Origin: Agrobacterium tumefaciens
GTDB taxonomy: Bacteria; Pseudomonadota; Alphaproteobacteria; Rhizobiales; Rhizobiaceae
Direction: 5' to 3'
Length of the DNA: 64,000 nucleotides
NCBI RefSeq assembly: GCF_017726655.1
Contig: NZ_CP072308.1
Span: 558,001 to 622,000 of the forward strand
Positions 17,433-26,848 of this stretch are shown one piece after another. The translations under genes and the position numbers were made by a program. The number at the start of each line of letters is the position of its first letter. The stretch's first letter is position 1. Under the pieces are notes generated by a model. That model made no database searches and had not been told where the DNA came from. It was given only the letters and a program-made list of their open reading frames with translations.

Positions 17433-18305
17433 TTATCTGTCGAGAGGCTTCCTAAGGCGACCGGCGGCGTCCTGGATATATTGCCACGCGACGCGGCCCG
17501 AGCGTCCGCCTCGGGTCGTCGCCCATTCCAGAGCCTCGTGATGCAGCGTTTCGCGGTCGAGACCCAGATCGAAATGGGCGGCATAGCTGTCAATCATCGT
17601 CAGATAGTCTTCCTGGCCGCATTTATGGAAGCCGAGCCAGAGGCCGAAGCGATCGGACAGAGAGACTTTTTCCTCGACTGCTTCCGAAGGATTGATGGCG
17701 GTGGACTGCTCGTTCTCCATCATGTGGCGGGGCAGGAGATGGCGGCGGTTGGAGGTCGCATAGAAAAGGACATTGTCGGGCCGTCCTTCGATACCGCCAT
17801 CGAGCGCTGCCTTCAGCGATTTATAGGCAGTGTCGTCATGGTCGAAGGAAAGGTCGTCGCAGAAAACGATAACCCGCTCGCCCGAAGCCTTGAGGATATC
17901 GAGCAGGATGGGCAGGGTATGGATATCCTCGCGGTGGACTTCCACCAGCTTCAGCGAAACACCGCTCGCTGCGCGCACATCTTCGTGAACGGCCTTCACA
18001 AGCGAAGACTTGCCCATGCCCCGCGCGCCCCACAGCAGCACATTGTTGGCCGCAAATCCCTCCGCAAAACGCAGCGTGTTTTCATGCAGGATGTCGCGAA
18101 CGTGATCGACGCCGCGGATGAGCTTCAGCGCGATGCGGTTGGGGCGGGGAACGGGCTGCAGGAATGCGTTCGTGGGTACCCAAACGAAACAATCGGCCGC
18201 ATTCCAGTCATTTACGGCCGGCGCCGGGCCAGCCAGCCTCTCCACCGCGAGGGTGAGCCGGCGCAGTTCTGAAAGGAGCAGGGAAGCCGTTTCTTCGCGA
18301 ATCAT
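17433..18305 (-). CDS. DUF815 family AAA+ ATPase
   Basis: A 290-residue P-loop ATPase. The Walker A GARGMGKSS is at 93-101 and Walker B is VIVFCDDLSF near 150. The sensor-like FYATSNRRHLLPR and a C-terminal lid complete an AAA+ fold. The DUF815 family is common in proteobacteria but its substrate is not established. The 496-residue open frame upstream of ATG 18305 runs through yajC on the opposite strand and is not real. It diverges from yajC-secDF. Confidence 0.85.
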   Translation of the reverse strand: MIREETASLLLSELRRLTLAVERLAGPAPAVNDWNAADCFVWVPTNAFLQPVPRPNRIALKLIRGVDHVRDILHENTLRFAEGFAANNVLLWGARGMGKSSLVKAVHEDVRAASGVSLKLVEVHREDIHTLPILLDILKASGERVIVFCDDLSFDHDDTAYKSLKAALDGGIEGRPDNVLFYATSNRRHLLPRHMMENEQSTAINPSEAVEEKVSLSDRFGLWLGFHKCGQEDYLTMIDSYAAHFDLGLDRETLHHEALEWATTRGGRSGRVAWQYIQDAAGRLRKPLDR

Positions 18306-18423
18306 GGTGTTTATTCCGCTTGTCTGATGTTCAAAACGCTGATTTGCGACCGGCCTAGCATGGTGTTTCGGACGCATAAAGGTTAAGAGGTCCGGAATCG
18401 GTACGGCGAGGGCCCTGCATCTG

Positions 18424-18451
18424 TTGCAATCCCGGCGTTCCCAACTATATT
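18424..18451 (+). promoter_or_regulatory. Candidate promoter of yajC-secDF
   Basis: TTGCAA and TATATT are 16 bases apart, about 62 bases before the yajC ATG. No regulator site is evident. Confidence 0.4.
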
Positions 18452-18512
18452 CCGGCGGCTTGAAAAGCCGGGGCGGCACGCGGGGTCGTGCCGCAATTGC
18501 GAGGAGTTTTAT

Positions 18513-18860
18513 ATGTTCATTAGTCAAGCTTTTGCCCAGGATGCAGCGGGCGGCGCATCGGCCTTCGGTTCCGGCCTTGAGATGCTGTTCCTGTTTGCGC
18601 CGCTCATGGTGGTCTGGTACTTTTTCCTGATCCGTCCGCAGCGCGCGCAGATGAAGAAGCGTCAGGAGACGCTGACCAACATTCGTCGTGGCGATCAGGT
18701 CGTTCTGGGCGGTGGCATCGTTGGCAAGGTAACCAAGGTCATCGATGACAGTGAACTGGAAGTCGAAATCGCCGATGGCGTGAAAATCCGCGCGGCACGG
18801 GCGTATATTGCCGAAGTGCGCGTGAAGGGCGAAGTCGTCAAGACGGAAGCCGCTTCCTGA
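18513..18860 (+). CDS. yajC: Preprotein translocase subunit YajC
   Basis: A 115-residue single-pass membrane protein that forms a complex with SecDF and SecYEG. One hydrophobic segment (GLEMLFLFAPLMVVWYFFLI) precedes the conserved RPQRAQMKKRQE stretch and a small soluble domain with GDQVVLGGGIVGKV. ATG 18513 has GAGGAG upstream. secDF follows by 80 bases on the same strand. Confidence 0.95.
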   Translation: MFISQAFAQDAAGGASAFGSGLEMLFLFAPLMVVWYFFLIRPQRAQMKKRQETLTNIRRGDQVVLGGGIVGKVTKVIDDSELEVEIADGVKIRAARAYIAEVRVKGEVVKTEAAS

Positions 18861-18940
18861 TCCTGCCGGACAACCGAATGCCCGATTGCGAATTTTGACG
18901 GGTTGCGCCAGGCGCGACCCCAACCCTGACCGAGATCGAA

Positions 18941-21505
18941 ATGCTTCATTTTTCCCGATGGAAAACAGTCTTCATCTGGCTGCTTGTGCTGGCAAGCGTC
19001 GTCATCGCCTCTCCCAACCTGTTTACGGACAAGCAGCTGGAGGGCATGCCTGCCTGGTACAAGGACAACAAGGTAACGCTCGGTCTCGACCTTCAGGGCG
19101 GTTCGCACATCATGCTCAAGATCGAGCGTTCCGACATCGTCAAGGAACGGCTTGAAACGATCGTCGGCGATGTCCGCACCCAGCTGCGCGATGCCAACAT
19201 CAAATATTCCGGGCTGACCGGCAATGGCCAGCAGATTCAGGTTCGCATCAGCGATCCGGCCCAGGTTGAAGCTGCCAAGAACGCGCTGCGTGACCTGACC
19301 CAGCCTGTCTCCGCCGGCACACTGGTCGGTGGTTCCATCACCGAAGTCACGATGAACGACGGCGGCGACAATCTGCTGCGTCTCAATCTGACGGATGAGG
19401 GCATCGATTACCGTCTGTCATCAGCGGTTTCGCAATCCATCGAAGTCGTGCGTCGTCGCGTTGACGAAGTCGGCACCACCGAGCCGCTCATCCAGCGCCA
19501 GGGCTCCGACCGCATCATCGTGCAGGTGCCGGGCCTTCAGGACCCGCAGCGCCTGAAGTCCCTCCTCAACCAGACGGCAAAGCTCTCCTTCCGCATGGTC
19601 GATACTTCCATGCCGGTACAGGAAGCCATGAACGGCCGTCCGCCGGCGACGTCGGAAGTTCTCTATTCGCAGGACGATCCGCCGGTTCCTTATCTCGTCG
19701 AGCGTCGTGCACTCGTATCCGGCGACAATCTCGTCGACGCGCAGGCAAGCTTCAACCAGCAAACCAACGAACCCGTCGTGACGTTTCGCTTCGACAGCCG
19801 CGGCGCGCAGCGCTTTGCGCAGGCGACGCAGCAGAATGTCGGCAAACCCTTTGCCATCGTGCTCGATAATCAGGTGATCTCCGCACCTGTCATCCGTGAG
19901 CCGATCATCGGCGGTTCGGGACAAATCTCCGGTAATTTCTCGGTGCAGGGCGCCAATGACCTTGCCGTGTTGCTGCGCGCCGGCGCGCTGCCGGCGACGC
20001 TGACCGTTGTTGAAGAACGCACCGTCGGCCCGAGCCTCGGTAACGACTCCATCACCGCCGGCTTGACGGCGAGTGCCATCGGTGCTGTCGGCGTCCTCAT
20101 CTTCATGTTCGTCTTCTACGGCTTCTTCGGCCTGCTCGCGAATATCGCTCTTGTGGTCAACGTGGTCATGCTGCTGGCCGTGCTCAGTGTGATCGGGTCG
20201 ACGCTGACGCTACCGGGTATCGCCGGTATCGTGCTGACAATCGGCATGGCTGTAGACTCCAACGTTCTTATCTATGAGCGCATACGCGAGGAGGTGAAGA
20301 GCGGCAAACCGCTGATCCAGTCACTGGATAACGGCTTCACGCGCGCTTTTGCGACCATTATCGACGCCAACCTGACGACGCTGATCGTCGCCAGTGTGCT
20401 GTTTTACATGGGCACCGGTCCAGTCAAGGGCTTCGCCGTCACGCTTGCCGTTGGTATCATCACCACCGTCTTCACCGCCTATACGCTGACGGCGTGGATG
20501 TTCGGCTACTGGGTTCGCCGCAGCCGTCCGAAGCACCTGCCGAAGGGCGTTCGCACCGCCATGTTCGATGGCCGCGACATTCCCTTCATGCGGTATCGCC
20601 GTGTCGTCTTCATGATAACGGGTGCGATCATGCTGGCCTGCGTCGGTGGTTTCGTAGCCAAGGGTCTGAACCTCGGCATCGACTTCCAGGGCGGCTCGGT
20701 CATTGAGGTCCGCGCCAAGCAGGGCGATGCCGACATTGCCGATATTCGCGATCGTCTGAACCAGCTGAACCTCGGCGAAATCCAGGCGCAGAACTTCGGC
20801 TCGCCGCAGGATGTTCTCATCCGTATTCAGGCGCAGGAAGGCGGCGAAAATGCCGAGCAATCCGCCATCACCATGGTGCGTGGCGAGCTTGAGGACAAAT
20901 ACGACTTCCGCCGCGTGGAAGTCGTCGGTCCTGCCGTGTCTGGCGATCTGACCGTCACTTCCACGATTGGGGTTGTGCTCGCCATGGCTGCGATCATGAT
21001 CTACATCTGGGTTCGGTTCGAGTGGCAGTTTGCACTCGGCGCTGTCATCTCGATGGTGCATGACGTGGTTTTCACGATCGGTCTCTTTGTCTTCCTTGAT
21101 ATAGAGTTCAACTTGACCAGTATTGCGGCGATCCTGACGATCATCGGTTATTCGCTGAACGACACCGTCGTTATCTATGACCGTGTCCGTGAAAACCTCA
21201 GGCGATATAAGAAGATGCCCCTGTCGATGATCATCGACGCGTCTCTGAACCAGACACTGTCGCGCACGATCCTGACGGGTCTGACGGTCCTTCTGGCGCT
21301 TCTGGCGCTCTACCTCTTCGGTGGCGAGGTCATCCGTTCCTTCACCTTCGCCATGCTGTTCGGCGTTGGTATCGGCGTGTTCTCCTCGGTCTATATCGCT
21401 GCTCCGGTGCTAATCGCCTTCAAGCTGCGCCCCGATAGCAAGGATGCGGAGGACGAGAAGGACGAAAAGCCCGGTAACGCCATCGGCGGCAAGCCTGCCG
21501 TCTGA
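18941..21505 (+). CDS. secDF: Fused protein-export membrane protein SecDF
   Basis: An 854-residue fusion of SecD (residues about 1-525) and SecF (about 540-830). It uses the proton gradient to pull secreted proteins through SecYEG. The first transmembrane helix is near the N-terminus, followed by a large periplasmic P1 domain. The SecD signature includes LGLDLQGGSHIML, and the SecF half begins with LGIDFQGGSVIEVRA. Both halves carry the late membrane motifs GMAVDSNVLIYERIREE and YSLNDTVVIYDRVREN. Its TGA overlaps the next ATG by one base (TGATG). Confidence 0.96.
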   Translation: MLHFSRWKTVFIWLLVLASVVIASPNLFTDKQLEGMPAWYKDNKVTLGLDLQGGSHIMLKIERSDIVKERLETIVGDVRTQLRDANIKYSGLTGNGQQIQVRISDPAQVEAAKNALRDLTQPVSAGTLVGGSITEVTMNDGGDNLLRLNLTDEGIDYRLSSAVSQSIEVVRRRVDEVGTTEPLIQRQGSDRIIVQVPGLQDPQRLKSLLNQTAKLSFRMVDTSMPVQEAMNGRPPATSEVLYSQDDPPVPYLVERRALVSGDNLVDAQASFNQQTNEPVVTFRFDSRGAQRFAQATQQNVGKPFAIVLDNQVISAPVIREPIIGGSGQISGNFSVQGANDLAVLLRAGALPATLTVVEERTVGPSLGNDSITAGLTASAIGAVGVLIFMFVFYGFFGLLANIALVVNVVMLLAVLSVIGSTLTLPGIAGIVLTIGMAVDSNVLIYERIREEVKSGKPLIQSLDNGFTRAFATIIDANLTTLIVASVLFYMGTGPVKGFAVTLAVGIITTVFTAYTLTAWMFGYWVRRSRPKHLPKGVRTAMFDGRDIPFMRYRRVVFMITGAIMLACVGGFVAKGLNLGIDFQGGSVIEVRAKQGDADIADIRDRLNQLNLGEIQAQNFGSPQDVLIRIQAQEGGENAEQSAITMVRGELEDKYDFRRVEVVGPAVSGDLTVTSTIGVVLAMAAIMIYIWVRFEWQFALGAVISMVHDVVFTIGLFVFLDIEFNLTSIAAILTIIGYSLNDTVVIYDRVRENLRRYKKMPLSMIIDASLNQTLSRTILTGLTVLLALLALYLFGGEVIRSFTFAMLFGVGIGVFSSVYIAAPVLIAFKLRPDSKDAEDEKDEKPGNAIGGKPAV

Positions 21506-21897
21506 TGGCCGGCGGGATCGAAATACGCCCGGCCCATTTTCCTGGCCGGGCGCCCATCGATGCCTATGGCAATGGCGGATTTCGCTTCGCCGATATGTCG
21601 CATCGCGGCTCTCTTCTCCTCCTGCCTTCAGGCATTTACGGGTGGGAGCCCGCCGACCCGACGGAGTTCGCTCTTGACCACTTCGAGAAAATTCTTGCCG
21701 AAGCGCAGGATATCGAAGTGCTGTTGATCGGCACGGGGGACGGCATGCGGGTTCTGCCGAAAGAGTTGCGCGCCGCCTTCAAGGAGGCCGGCATCTCCAT
21801 TGACCCGATGAGTACGGGCGCTGCGGTGCGCACCTATAATATCATGCTTTCGGAATCGCGCGCCGTCGCTGCCGCGTTGATCGCCGTCGAAGGCTGA
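21505..21897 (+). CDS. Mth938-like domain protein, related to mitochondrial NDUFAF3
   Basis: A 130-residue protein of the DUF498/Mth938 fold, the family containing the human complex I assembly factor NDUFAF3. Visible family features are HRGSLLLLPSGIYGW, EVLLIGTGDGMR and the C-terminal DPMSTGAAVRTYNIML. It is translationally coupled to secDF by a TGATG overlap. Conservation of an NDUFAF3-like gene beside secDF in alphaproteobacteria has been reported, as I recall. A role in complex I assembly here is inference. Confidence 0.85.
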   Translation: MAGGIEIRPAHFPGRAPIDAYGNGGFRFADMSHRGSLLLLPSGIYGWEPADPTEFALDHFEKILAEAQDIEVLLIGTGDGMRVLPKELRAAFKEAGISIDPMSTGAAVRTYNIMLSESRAVAAALIAVEG

Positions 21898-21920
21898 GGG
21901 CGTTTCGCGCGCGGGGAACC

Positions 21921-22766
21921 ATGGCACCCACAGAAAATATCGATGTTTGCCTTGCGACGTTGCGCGACACAGACCGTGACCGCTATCTCGCCTGCCTTCT
22001 GTCACCCGCCGACAAGCGCAATGCTCTGGCGGCGCTTTATGCTTTCAATGCTGAAATCGCCCGTATCCGCGATTCCGTGCGCGAGGCGCTGCCCGGCGAA
22101 GTGCGCATGCAATGGTGGCGCGATCTGCTCGAAGGCAATCCGCATGGCGACAGCCAGTCTCATCCTGTCGCAGCAGCACTTCTGACCACAATCGAGACCT
22201 ATCGACTGCCGCGCCCGGTGCTCGCCAATATGATCGAGGCGCGTATCTTCGATCTTTATGACGACCTGTTCGAAGATCGCAATGCGCTGGAAGGTTACGC
22301 CGGAGAAACCGCATCAGCCTTGATCCAGCTCTCTAGCCTGGTGCTTTCTGCCGAAGATGCTGCCTCCAGTGCGGAGGCGGCCGGTCATGCGGGCGTCGCA
22401 CAGGCCATGGCCGGAATGCTGCTGCTGACACCGCTTCACCGCCGTCGCGGGCAGGTCTACATCCCCGCCGACATGCTGGCTGCGGCCGGGCTGGACCGCG
22501 AGACCTTCCTTGAGGGCGAAGACAGGCAGCGTATCGGCATCGCCATCGAGATTTTTGCAACCCATGCGCTCGATCACCTGGAAAAGGCACGACGCGCGAG
22601 GGTCCCGAAAAACATCTTTGCCGCCTATCTTCCTGTTTCGCTCGCCGGTCCCGTCATCGCCGCGGCACGGAAGGCCGGGAGCGGCGTTTTTGACGGCGAC
22701 CTGCAGCTGTCGCAGCTTCGCCGGCAATGGCTGCTGGCAAAGGCGTCGTTTCTGAAGCGCTTCTGA
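21921..22766 (+). CDS. Squalene/phytoene synthase-fold protein, NDUFAF6-like
   Basis: A 281-residue all-helical protein of the trans-isoprenyl diphosphate synthase (squalene/phytoene) superfamily. The two Asp-rich Mg-binding motifs of true synthases look degenerate. The first site reads AFNAEIARIRDSV. The second reads LHRRRGQVYIP, without its aspartates. This is the pattern of the NDUFAF6 branch, a mitochondrial complex I assembly factor, rather than a carotenoid or hopanoid enzyme. It starts 23 bases after the Mth938-like gene, and no carotenoid genes are nearby. Confidence 0.78.
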   Translation: MAPTENIDVCLATLRDTDRDRYLACLLSPADKRNALAALYAFNAEIARIRDSVREALPGEVRMQWWRDLLEGNPHGDSQSHPVAAALLTTIETYRLPRPVLANMIEARIFDLYDDLFEDRNALEGYAGETASALIQLSSLVLSAEDAASSAEAAGHAGVAQAMAGMLLLTPLHRRRGQVYIPADMLAAAGLDRETFLEGEDRQRIGIAIEIFATHALDHLEKARRARVPKNIFAAYLPVSLAGPVIAAARKAGSGVFDGDLQLSQLRRQWLLAKASFLKRF

Positions 22767-22901
22767 TTCACCGGCCGCCCTGCGGCCGTGCACGATTTGG
22801 ATACCAAACTTCGCACAAGCCTCGGCCGATATGAACCTGAGCCGGGTTCGCATCGTTTCGATTCGCGAATCGTGATGTTTCGATGGTGAGGGAGCGCCCC
22901 G

Positions 22902-23360
22902 ATGAATATGGCGATCTGGATTATCGTGTTCGTGCTGCTATCGGTCTTTGCCGTTTACGCCTGGCGCATGTCACGGGCCACGGATGAGGACAACAGCCAT
23001 GACGTGGGGCAGGCGATCATGGATTTCGCCCGCGCCTTTCCGAACGAGGCGATCAGAAGCCTGCATATGACGGTGGATGGCGGTGCGGCATTCGTGCGGC
23101 TGCACGACAACAAGGCCGGCTTCATGCGCAACATGGGATCCCACTATGTCTGCGTCATGATCGATCCCGAGCGTATTCGGGTCGAAAGTCTGGAGAGCGG
23201 CGACGGTTTTGTCGTTACCTTCTTCGACATGTCCAAATATAGCGGCTCATATCGTTTCAAGTCGGCGGGGGAGGCGGCTGAGGTATCTCTCTGGCTGCTC
23301 GGCAGCCTTGTCGAGGCGCAGGACCATCACGGCGAAGACCCGCTGCCCTCGGGCACCTGA
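22902..23360 (+). CDS. Membrane-anchored protein of unknown function
   Basis: A 152-residue protein with one N-terminal hydrophobic segment (MAIWIIVFVLLSVFAVYAW), then a soluble mixed alpha/beta domain probably in the cytoplasm or periplasm. I do not recognise a family. There is a GGGAG site upstream of ATG 22902. It follows the NDUFAF6-like gene by 135 bases on the same strand and may belong to the same transcription unit. Confidence 0.65.
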   Translation: MNMAIWIIVFVLLSVFAVYAWRMSRATDEDNSHDVGQAIMDFARAFPNEAIRSLHMTVDGGAAFVRLHDNKAGFMRNMGSHYVCVMIDPERIRVESLESGDGFVVTFFDMSKYSGSYRFKSAGEAAEVSLWLLGSLVEAQDHHGEDPLPSGT

Positions 23361-23376
23361 AGGTGCGCTAACGCGG

Positions 23377-24312
23377 CTATTGCGCGTCGAGCGGCGTCAG
23401 CGCGGCAGCTTGTTTCCGCTCGCGCCAGATGATGAACAGGCCGGATGCGACGATAATGAGAATGCCGAGCCATTTGGATGGCGTCGGGAAATCTGAAAAC
23501 AGCGCATAACCGAGAATCGTCGCTGAGATGATTTCGAAATACTGGAATGGCGCGAGCAGAGAGAGCGGCGCCAGCCGGAAGGCCCTGACGATCAGCAGGT
23601 GCATGTAGCCGGATATCGATCCCAGCAAGACGAGCAGTGCGAGCGCATGGCCGGACTGCGGCAGCGAGACGGCAAAGTCCGTGTCACCGAGCGAGTGGCC
23701 GATGAGAAGCGCAGCGCCCATGAAGACGGTCCCTGCCATACCGGACATGGTCTGCATCACGAGCGGGCTATCCGCATCGCCGATGGCCCGGTTCAGGAAG
23801 AGATAGAGCGTATAGAGGAAAGCGCAGGCGACAGGCAGGAGCGAAGTCCAGCCGAAGATTTCAAAGCTCGGCTGAATGACGATCATGGCGCCGCCGAAAC
23901 CGACGACAATCGCGGTCCAGCGCTTCCAGCCCACTTTGTCGCCGAGGAAAAGAGCCGACATCATTGTCAGCATGAAGGGTTCGACAAAATAGATCGCAAA
24001 AACATCTGCGAGCGGCATGTATTTGACGGCAGCAAAGAACAGCAGGCTGGCGGAAGCATGCAGCACACCACGCAGGCAGTTCATCCAGGGCCGTTTGGCG
24101 CTGAACAATGCGCGGGGCGATACCACCAGCAACAAAGGCAGCGTGCAGACCAGCTGGAAAAAGAAGCGGTAGAACGTCACCTGCGCCGGCGACATGCCGC
24201 CGACGATAGCCATGTATTTGGCGATCGCATCCATGATGGGCAGCACCAGCATGCAGGTCGCCATGATGGCCATGCCCTTGGCGACGTCGCTTAAACCGGT
24301 GTGGCTTGTCAT
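23377..24312 (-). CDS. DMT superfamily transporter (EamA type)
   Basis: A 311-residue membrane protein with about ten hydrophobic segments arranged as two EamA repeats, the layout of drug/metabolite exporters. The second repeat includes LAPFQYFEIISATILGYALFSDFPTPSKW, typical of the family near its end. The open frame extends to 24450, but the first transmembrane repeat begins just after ATG 24312, which gives the usual length. That ATG has no clear ribosome site. Substrate unknown. Confidence 0.82.
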   Translation of the reverse strand: MTSHTGLSDVAKGMAIMATCMLVLPIMDAIAKYMAIVGGMSPAQVTFYRFFFQLVCTLPLLLVVSPRALFSAKRPWMNCLRGVLHASASLLFFAAVKYMPLADVFAIYFVEPFMLTMMSALFLGDKVGWKRWTAIVVGFGGAMIVIQPSFEIFGWTSLLPVACAFLYTLYLFLNRAIGDADSPLVMQTMSGMAGTVFMGAALLIGHSLGDTDFAVSLPQSGHALALLVLLGSISGYMHLLIVRAFRLAPLSLLAPFQYFEIISATILGYALFSDFPTPSKWLGILIIVASGLFIIWRERKQAAALTPLDAQ

Positions 24313-24501
24313 GTGATGCTGCACTTTCGGCCGGCGGGCCGGAACAGAGGGGACGGGACAGCCGCCCCGTTTATTCAGTGTCTGGCATTCCCGGCGCGGC
24401 AGGCCCTTCATAGCAATGCCGAAACGATAACGCACATTGCTTTTTATCATGCGTCTTATCAGCGCCGCTGATCCATTCGGGCTTTTAGGCCCGTGACGTC
24501 G

Positions 24502-25245
24502 TTAAACGACGGTTTCGGGCACCGTCACCACATCTGACGTGGCGGGGCCGAAGACTTCTTCAAAGGCCTCACGCAGGAACACATCGACATCGCCAACCGT
24601 AACCGGCAATCCAAGATCAACGAGGCTGGTGACGCCATAGGCGCTGATGCCGCAGGGTACGATTCCGGAGAAATGCGAGAGGTCCGGATCGACGTTGATC
24701 GACAGGCCGTGAAAGCTCACCCATTTACGCAGGCGTATGCCGAGCGCTGCGATCTTGTCCTCCGCCATGCCGCCATCGGCAAGCAATGGTTTTTCGGGGC
24801 GTCGGACCCAGACGCCGACGCGATCCTCGCGGCGCTCGCCGCGTACATTCATCTTGTCCAGCGTGCGGATGATAACATCCTCGAGCGCAGCCACATAGGC
24901 GCGGACGTCCTGCCGCCGGCGTTTGAGGTCGAGCATCACGTAGACCACACGTTGCCCCGGCCCATGATAGGTATATTCACCGCCACGGCCCGCCGCAAAG
25001 ACGGGGAAGCGGTTCGGCTCGATGAGGTCGGATTCGTCAGCGCTGGTGCCGGCGGTGTAGAGTGGCGGGTGTTCCAGAAGCCAGACGAGTTCGTCGGCCT
25101 CGCCGCTAGCGATCGCGGCAACCTCACGCTCCATCTCTACGATCGCCGCCTCGTAAGGGATGAGACCATCGGAGATTCGCCAGCGAACCGGGGGCGACCC
25201 GTCAGCAGGCAGCATATTTGTCTCGATATCAGTGCGTGTGAGCAT
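24502..25245 (-). CDS. lipB: Octanoyltransferase LipB
   Basis: Transfers octanoyl from acyl carrier protein to lipoyl domains, the first step of lipoate synthesis. The 247-residue protein has the BPL/LipB fold. The conserved [12 protein letters not shown] is at 87-98, the catalytic lysine Lys164 is in DKIAALGIR, and the nucleophile Cys198 is in [15 protein letters not shown] 25245 has AAAGGA seven bases upstream; the longer frame to 25320 is not supported. lipA is not in the window. Confidence 0.95.
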   Translation of the reverse strand: MLTRTDIETNMLPADGSPPVRWRISDGLIPYEAAIVEMEREVAAIASGEADELVWLLEHPPLYTAGTSADESDLIEPNRFPVFAAGRGGEYTYHGPGQRVVYVMLDLKRRRQDVRAYVAALEDVIIRTLDKMNVRGERREDRVGVWVRRPEKPLLADGGMAEDKIAALGIRLRKWVSFHGLSINVDPDLSHFSGIVPCGISAYGVTSLVDLGLPVTVGDVDVFLREAFEEVFGPATSDVVTVPETVV

Positions 25246-25434
25246 GAAAAAGTCCTTTCCACAGCCTTCTCGCAAAATGGCGACATGGCCGCAACCCCAG
25301 CATTTCCGGGCTTCCTGCATATAGGATGGTGCAGTGCGATTTTTAATTTCAAAAAACTGTCACGACGCTCTTGTGCACCGAAAATCCTTTTGCTACATGC
25401 ACCCCCGTCGGCGCAAGTCGACGCCTACCACGAT

Positions 25435-25519
25435 GCGGTCGTGGCGGAATTGGTAGACGCGCAGCGTTGAGGTCGCTGTGGGGCAACCCGTGGAAGTTCG
25501 AGTCTTCTCGACCGCACCA
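25435..25519 (+). tRNA. tRNA-Leu (anticodon GAG)
   Basis: An 85-nt class II tRNA. The acceptor is GCGGTCG with CGACCGC, the anticodon stem is CAGCG/CGCTG with loop TTGAGGT (anticodon GAG), and it has a long variable arm, the T-loop GTTCGAGTC, and an encoded CCA. Confidence 0.95.
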
Positions 25520-25522
25520 AAG

Positions 25523-25550
25523 AAACCCGCTTCGGCGGGTTTTTTCTTTT
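25523..25550 (+). terminator. Terminator of tRNA-Leu
   Basis: AAACCCGC-TTCG-GCGGGTTT is a perfect hairpin with a stable tetraloop followed by TTTCTTTT. It begins four bases after the tRNA CCA. Confidence 0.85.
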
Positions 25551-25677
25551 GTGCCAAAATCTTGGCTGGGTTTCTTCCTGTCATCTCTGAAGTCCGGGTC
25601 GGTCAGACGAGTGATGTCTTAGGGGAAGCTGAGCAGCGCTTTTTCACCGCTGCCCCTCTCTTGCACATTCGCCGCTT

Positions 25678-25869
25678 TTATCGACGGATAACGACGTTGG
25701 AGTAGGAATCATTGCCGCCGTGGTTCCCGTCGCCGGCCCTGTAAGGGTCGCCATCCATGACCTGGTCCATTCGCCATTGAGATCCGCGATAGGGGCTTTC
25801 CCATGTCTGGCACCCGGCAAGGGCGATGGTTGCCGTCAGCAGTCCGAAAGTGAGCGCGGTTCGTAGCAT
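25678..25869 (-). CDS. Small lipoprotein
   Basis: A 63-residue protein with a classic lipoprotein signal (LTATIALAGC; lipid-modified Cys at residue 20), followed by a short hydrophilic, glycine- and asparagine-rich tail. GGAGG lies five bases upstream of the ATG, so it is a real gene despite its size. Function unknown. Confidence 0.75.
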   Translation of the reverse strand: MLRTALTFGLLTATIALAGCQTWESPYRGSQWRMDQVMDGDPYRAGDGNHGGNDSYSNVVIRR

Positions 25870-26067
25870 TTTGACCTCCTTTGATCCTTCGTCATGACGC
25901 TATGTAGGAGCGGGGCAATCGCTTTGCGATATGTTTCTGCAATTTGCTCCCCCGGAACTAGAGTGACGTCATTCAGTAAATGCGGTGGATATGTAGTGTC
26001 TCACCGGTGGATCGTCAGTCTCCCCTAAAAAGCGAGGGGTGGAATATCAGAGGTCTAATGTTAGCTT

Positions 26068-26484
26068 TTGCTCGGGGAATGTGGCTTGGGGGTTTTCGTG
26101 CCAGGGGATAAAGCGGATTCAGACGATGCGCTTGGTTATTTCATGTGGAGCATTACCGACAACAGGCTGATCATGGATAAGATCACCGCGGAATGTCACG
26201 GTTTTGCCGAGCCGGTTGCCTCACGCGGGGTAACGATCGAAGCGATCCTCGAAAGGATCGACATCGAGATGCGCGATGCGGTGGCGAAAGCCATATTCGA
26301 TAGCATCACGACCGGCGTTTTTTTCGACCAGCGCTACAAGGTCAATCTGCCGGATGGTTCCAAGCGTTGGGTCGTCGCAAAGGGCAGGGCGATTTTCGAC
26401 GCCGAAAACACGCCTTTTCTGGGCATTGGCAGCGTCAGGGATATTTCGCTGCGAAAGGACTTTCATTTTGAGCCTCGACAGTAG
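26068..26484 (+). CDS. Single PAS domain protein
   Basis: A short cytoplasmic protein of up to 138 residues consisting of little more than one PAS domain. The core includes YFMWSITDNRL, a helical middle, then FDQRYKVNLPDGSKRWVVAKGRAIFD and GIGSVRDISLRK, the PAC-like end. No output domain is attached, so it may act as a stand-alone sensor or partner protein. The start is unsure: TTG 26068, or GTG 26098 with a GGGGG just upstream. A hairpin terminator follows. Confidence 0.7.
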   Translation: MLGECGLGVFVPGDKADSDDALGYFMWSITDNRLIMDKITAECHGFAEPVASRGVTIEAILERIDIEMRDAVAKAIFDSITTGVFFDQRYKVNLPDGSKRWVVAKGRAIFDAENTPFLGIGSVRDISLRKDFHFEPRQ

Positions 26485-26514
26485 GACGTAGCTCCTGAAT
26501 TCAGCCCATAAAAA

Positions 26515-26537
26515 GAGGCGGCTTTCGCCGCCTTTCT
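26515..26537. terminator. Bidirectional terminator between PAS gene and the small membrane protein gene
   Basis: AGGCGGC-TTTC-GCCGCCT is a perfect hairpin with TTCTT on its plus-strand side and TCTTTTTATG on the minus-strand side. It lies between converging genes. Confidence 0.75.
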
Positions 26538-26559
26538 TCGTCTGCAATGCGCCGGGACA

Positions 26560-26727
26560 TCAAAAGACGGCGAGATATTTCAGCAGTGAAATAATGCCGA
26601 TGATGATGACGATCACCTGTGCGATCTGTTTCGCTCCACCGCCGACCGGCAGGCGCGCGATAAGCCACAAGACGAGCACGATCACCAGGAAGGTGATCAG
26701 AATGCTGACGAGCGTAGATGTAACCAT
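26560..26727 (-). CDS. Small two-helix membrane protein (Thivi_2564 family)
   Basis: A 55-residue protein almost entirely made of two hydrophobic segments (LVSILITFLVIVLVLWLIA and IAQVIVIIIGIISLLKYLA) joined by a short RLPVGGGAKQ turn. It matches the Thivi_2564-type small membrane family as I recall it; function unknown. ATG 26727 with GGGAG upstream is preferred to the frame start at 26760. Confidence 0.75.
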   Translation of the reverse strand: MVTSTLVSILITFLVIVLVLWLIARLPVGGGAKQIAQVIVIIIGIISLLKYLAVF

Positions 26728-26848
26728 ATGTCCCAGCTCCCTGTAAAATAAAGGTTTCAACGTTCACTACCGTTGTGCGGATAAAAAGCGCGAGATAGGT
26801 TTTTGTTCCACGTGTTCGATTGCGCGCGATTAAATTAGGACTTGCTGA

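Noticed and set aside
17334..18272. 312-residue open frame opposite the DUF815 ATPase gene
   Set aside because: Covers the antisense strand of an AAA+ gene with intact motifs; no independent support.
21921..22766. Phytoene or squalene synthase for carotenoid or hopanoid synthesis
   Set aside because: The Asp-rich motifs needed for catalysis are degenerate and no isoprenoid genes are nearby; the NDUFAF6-like reading fits better.
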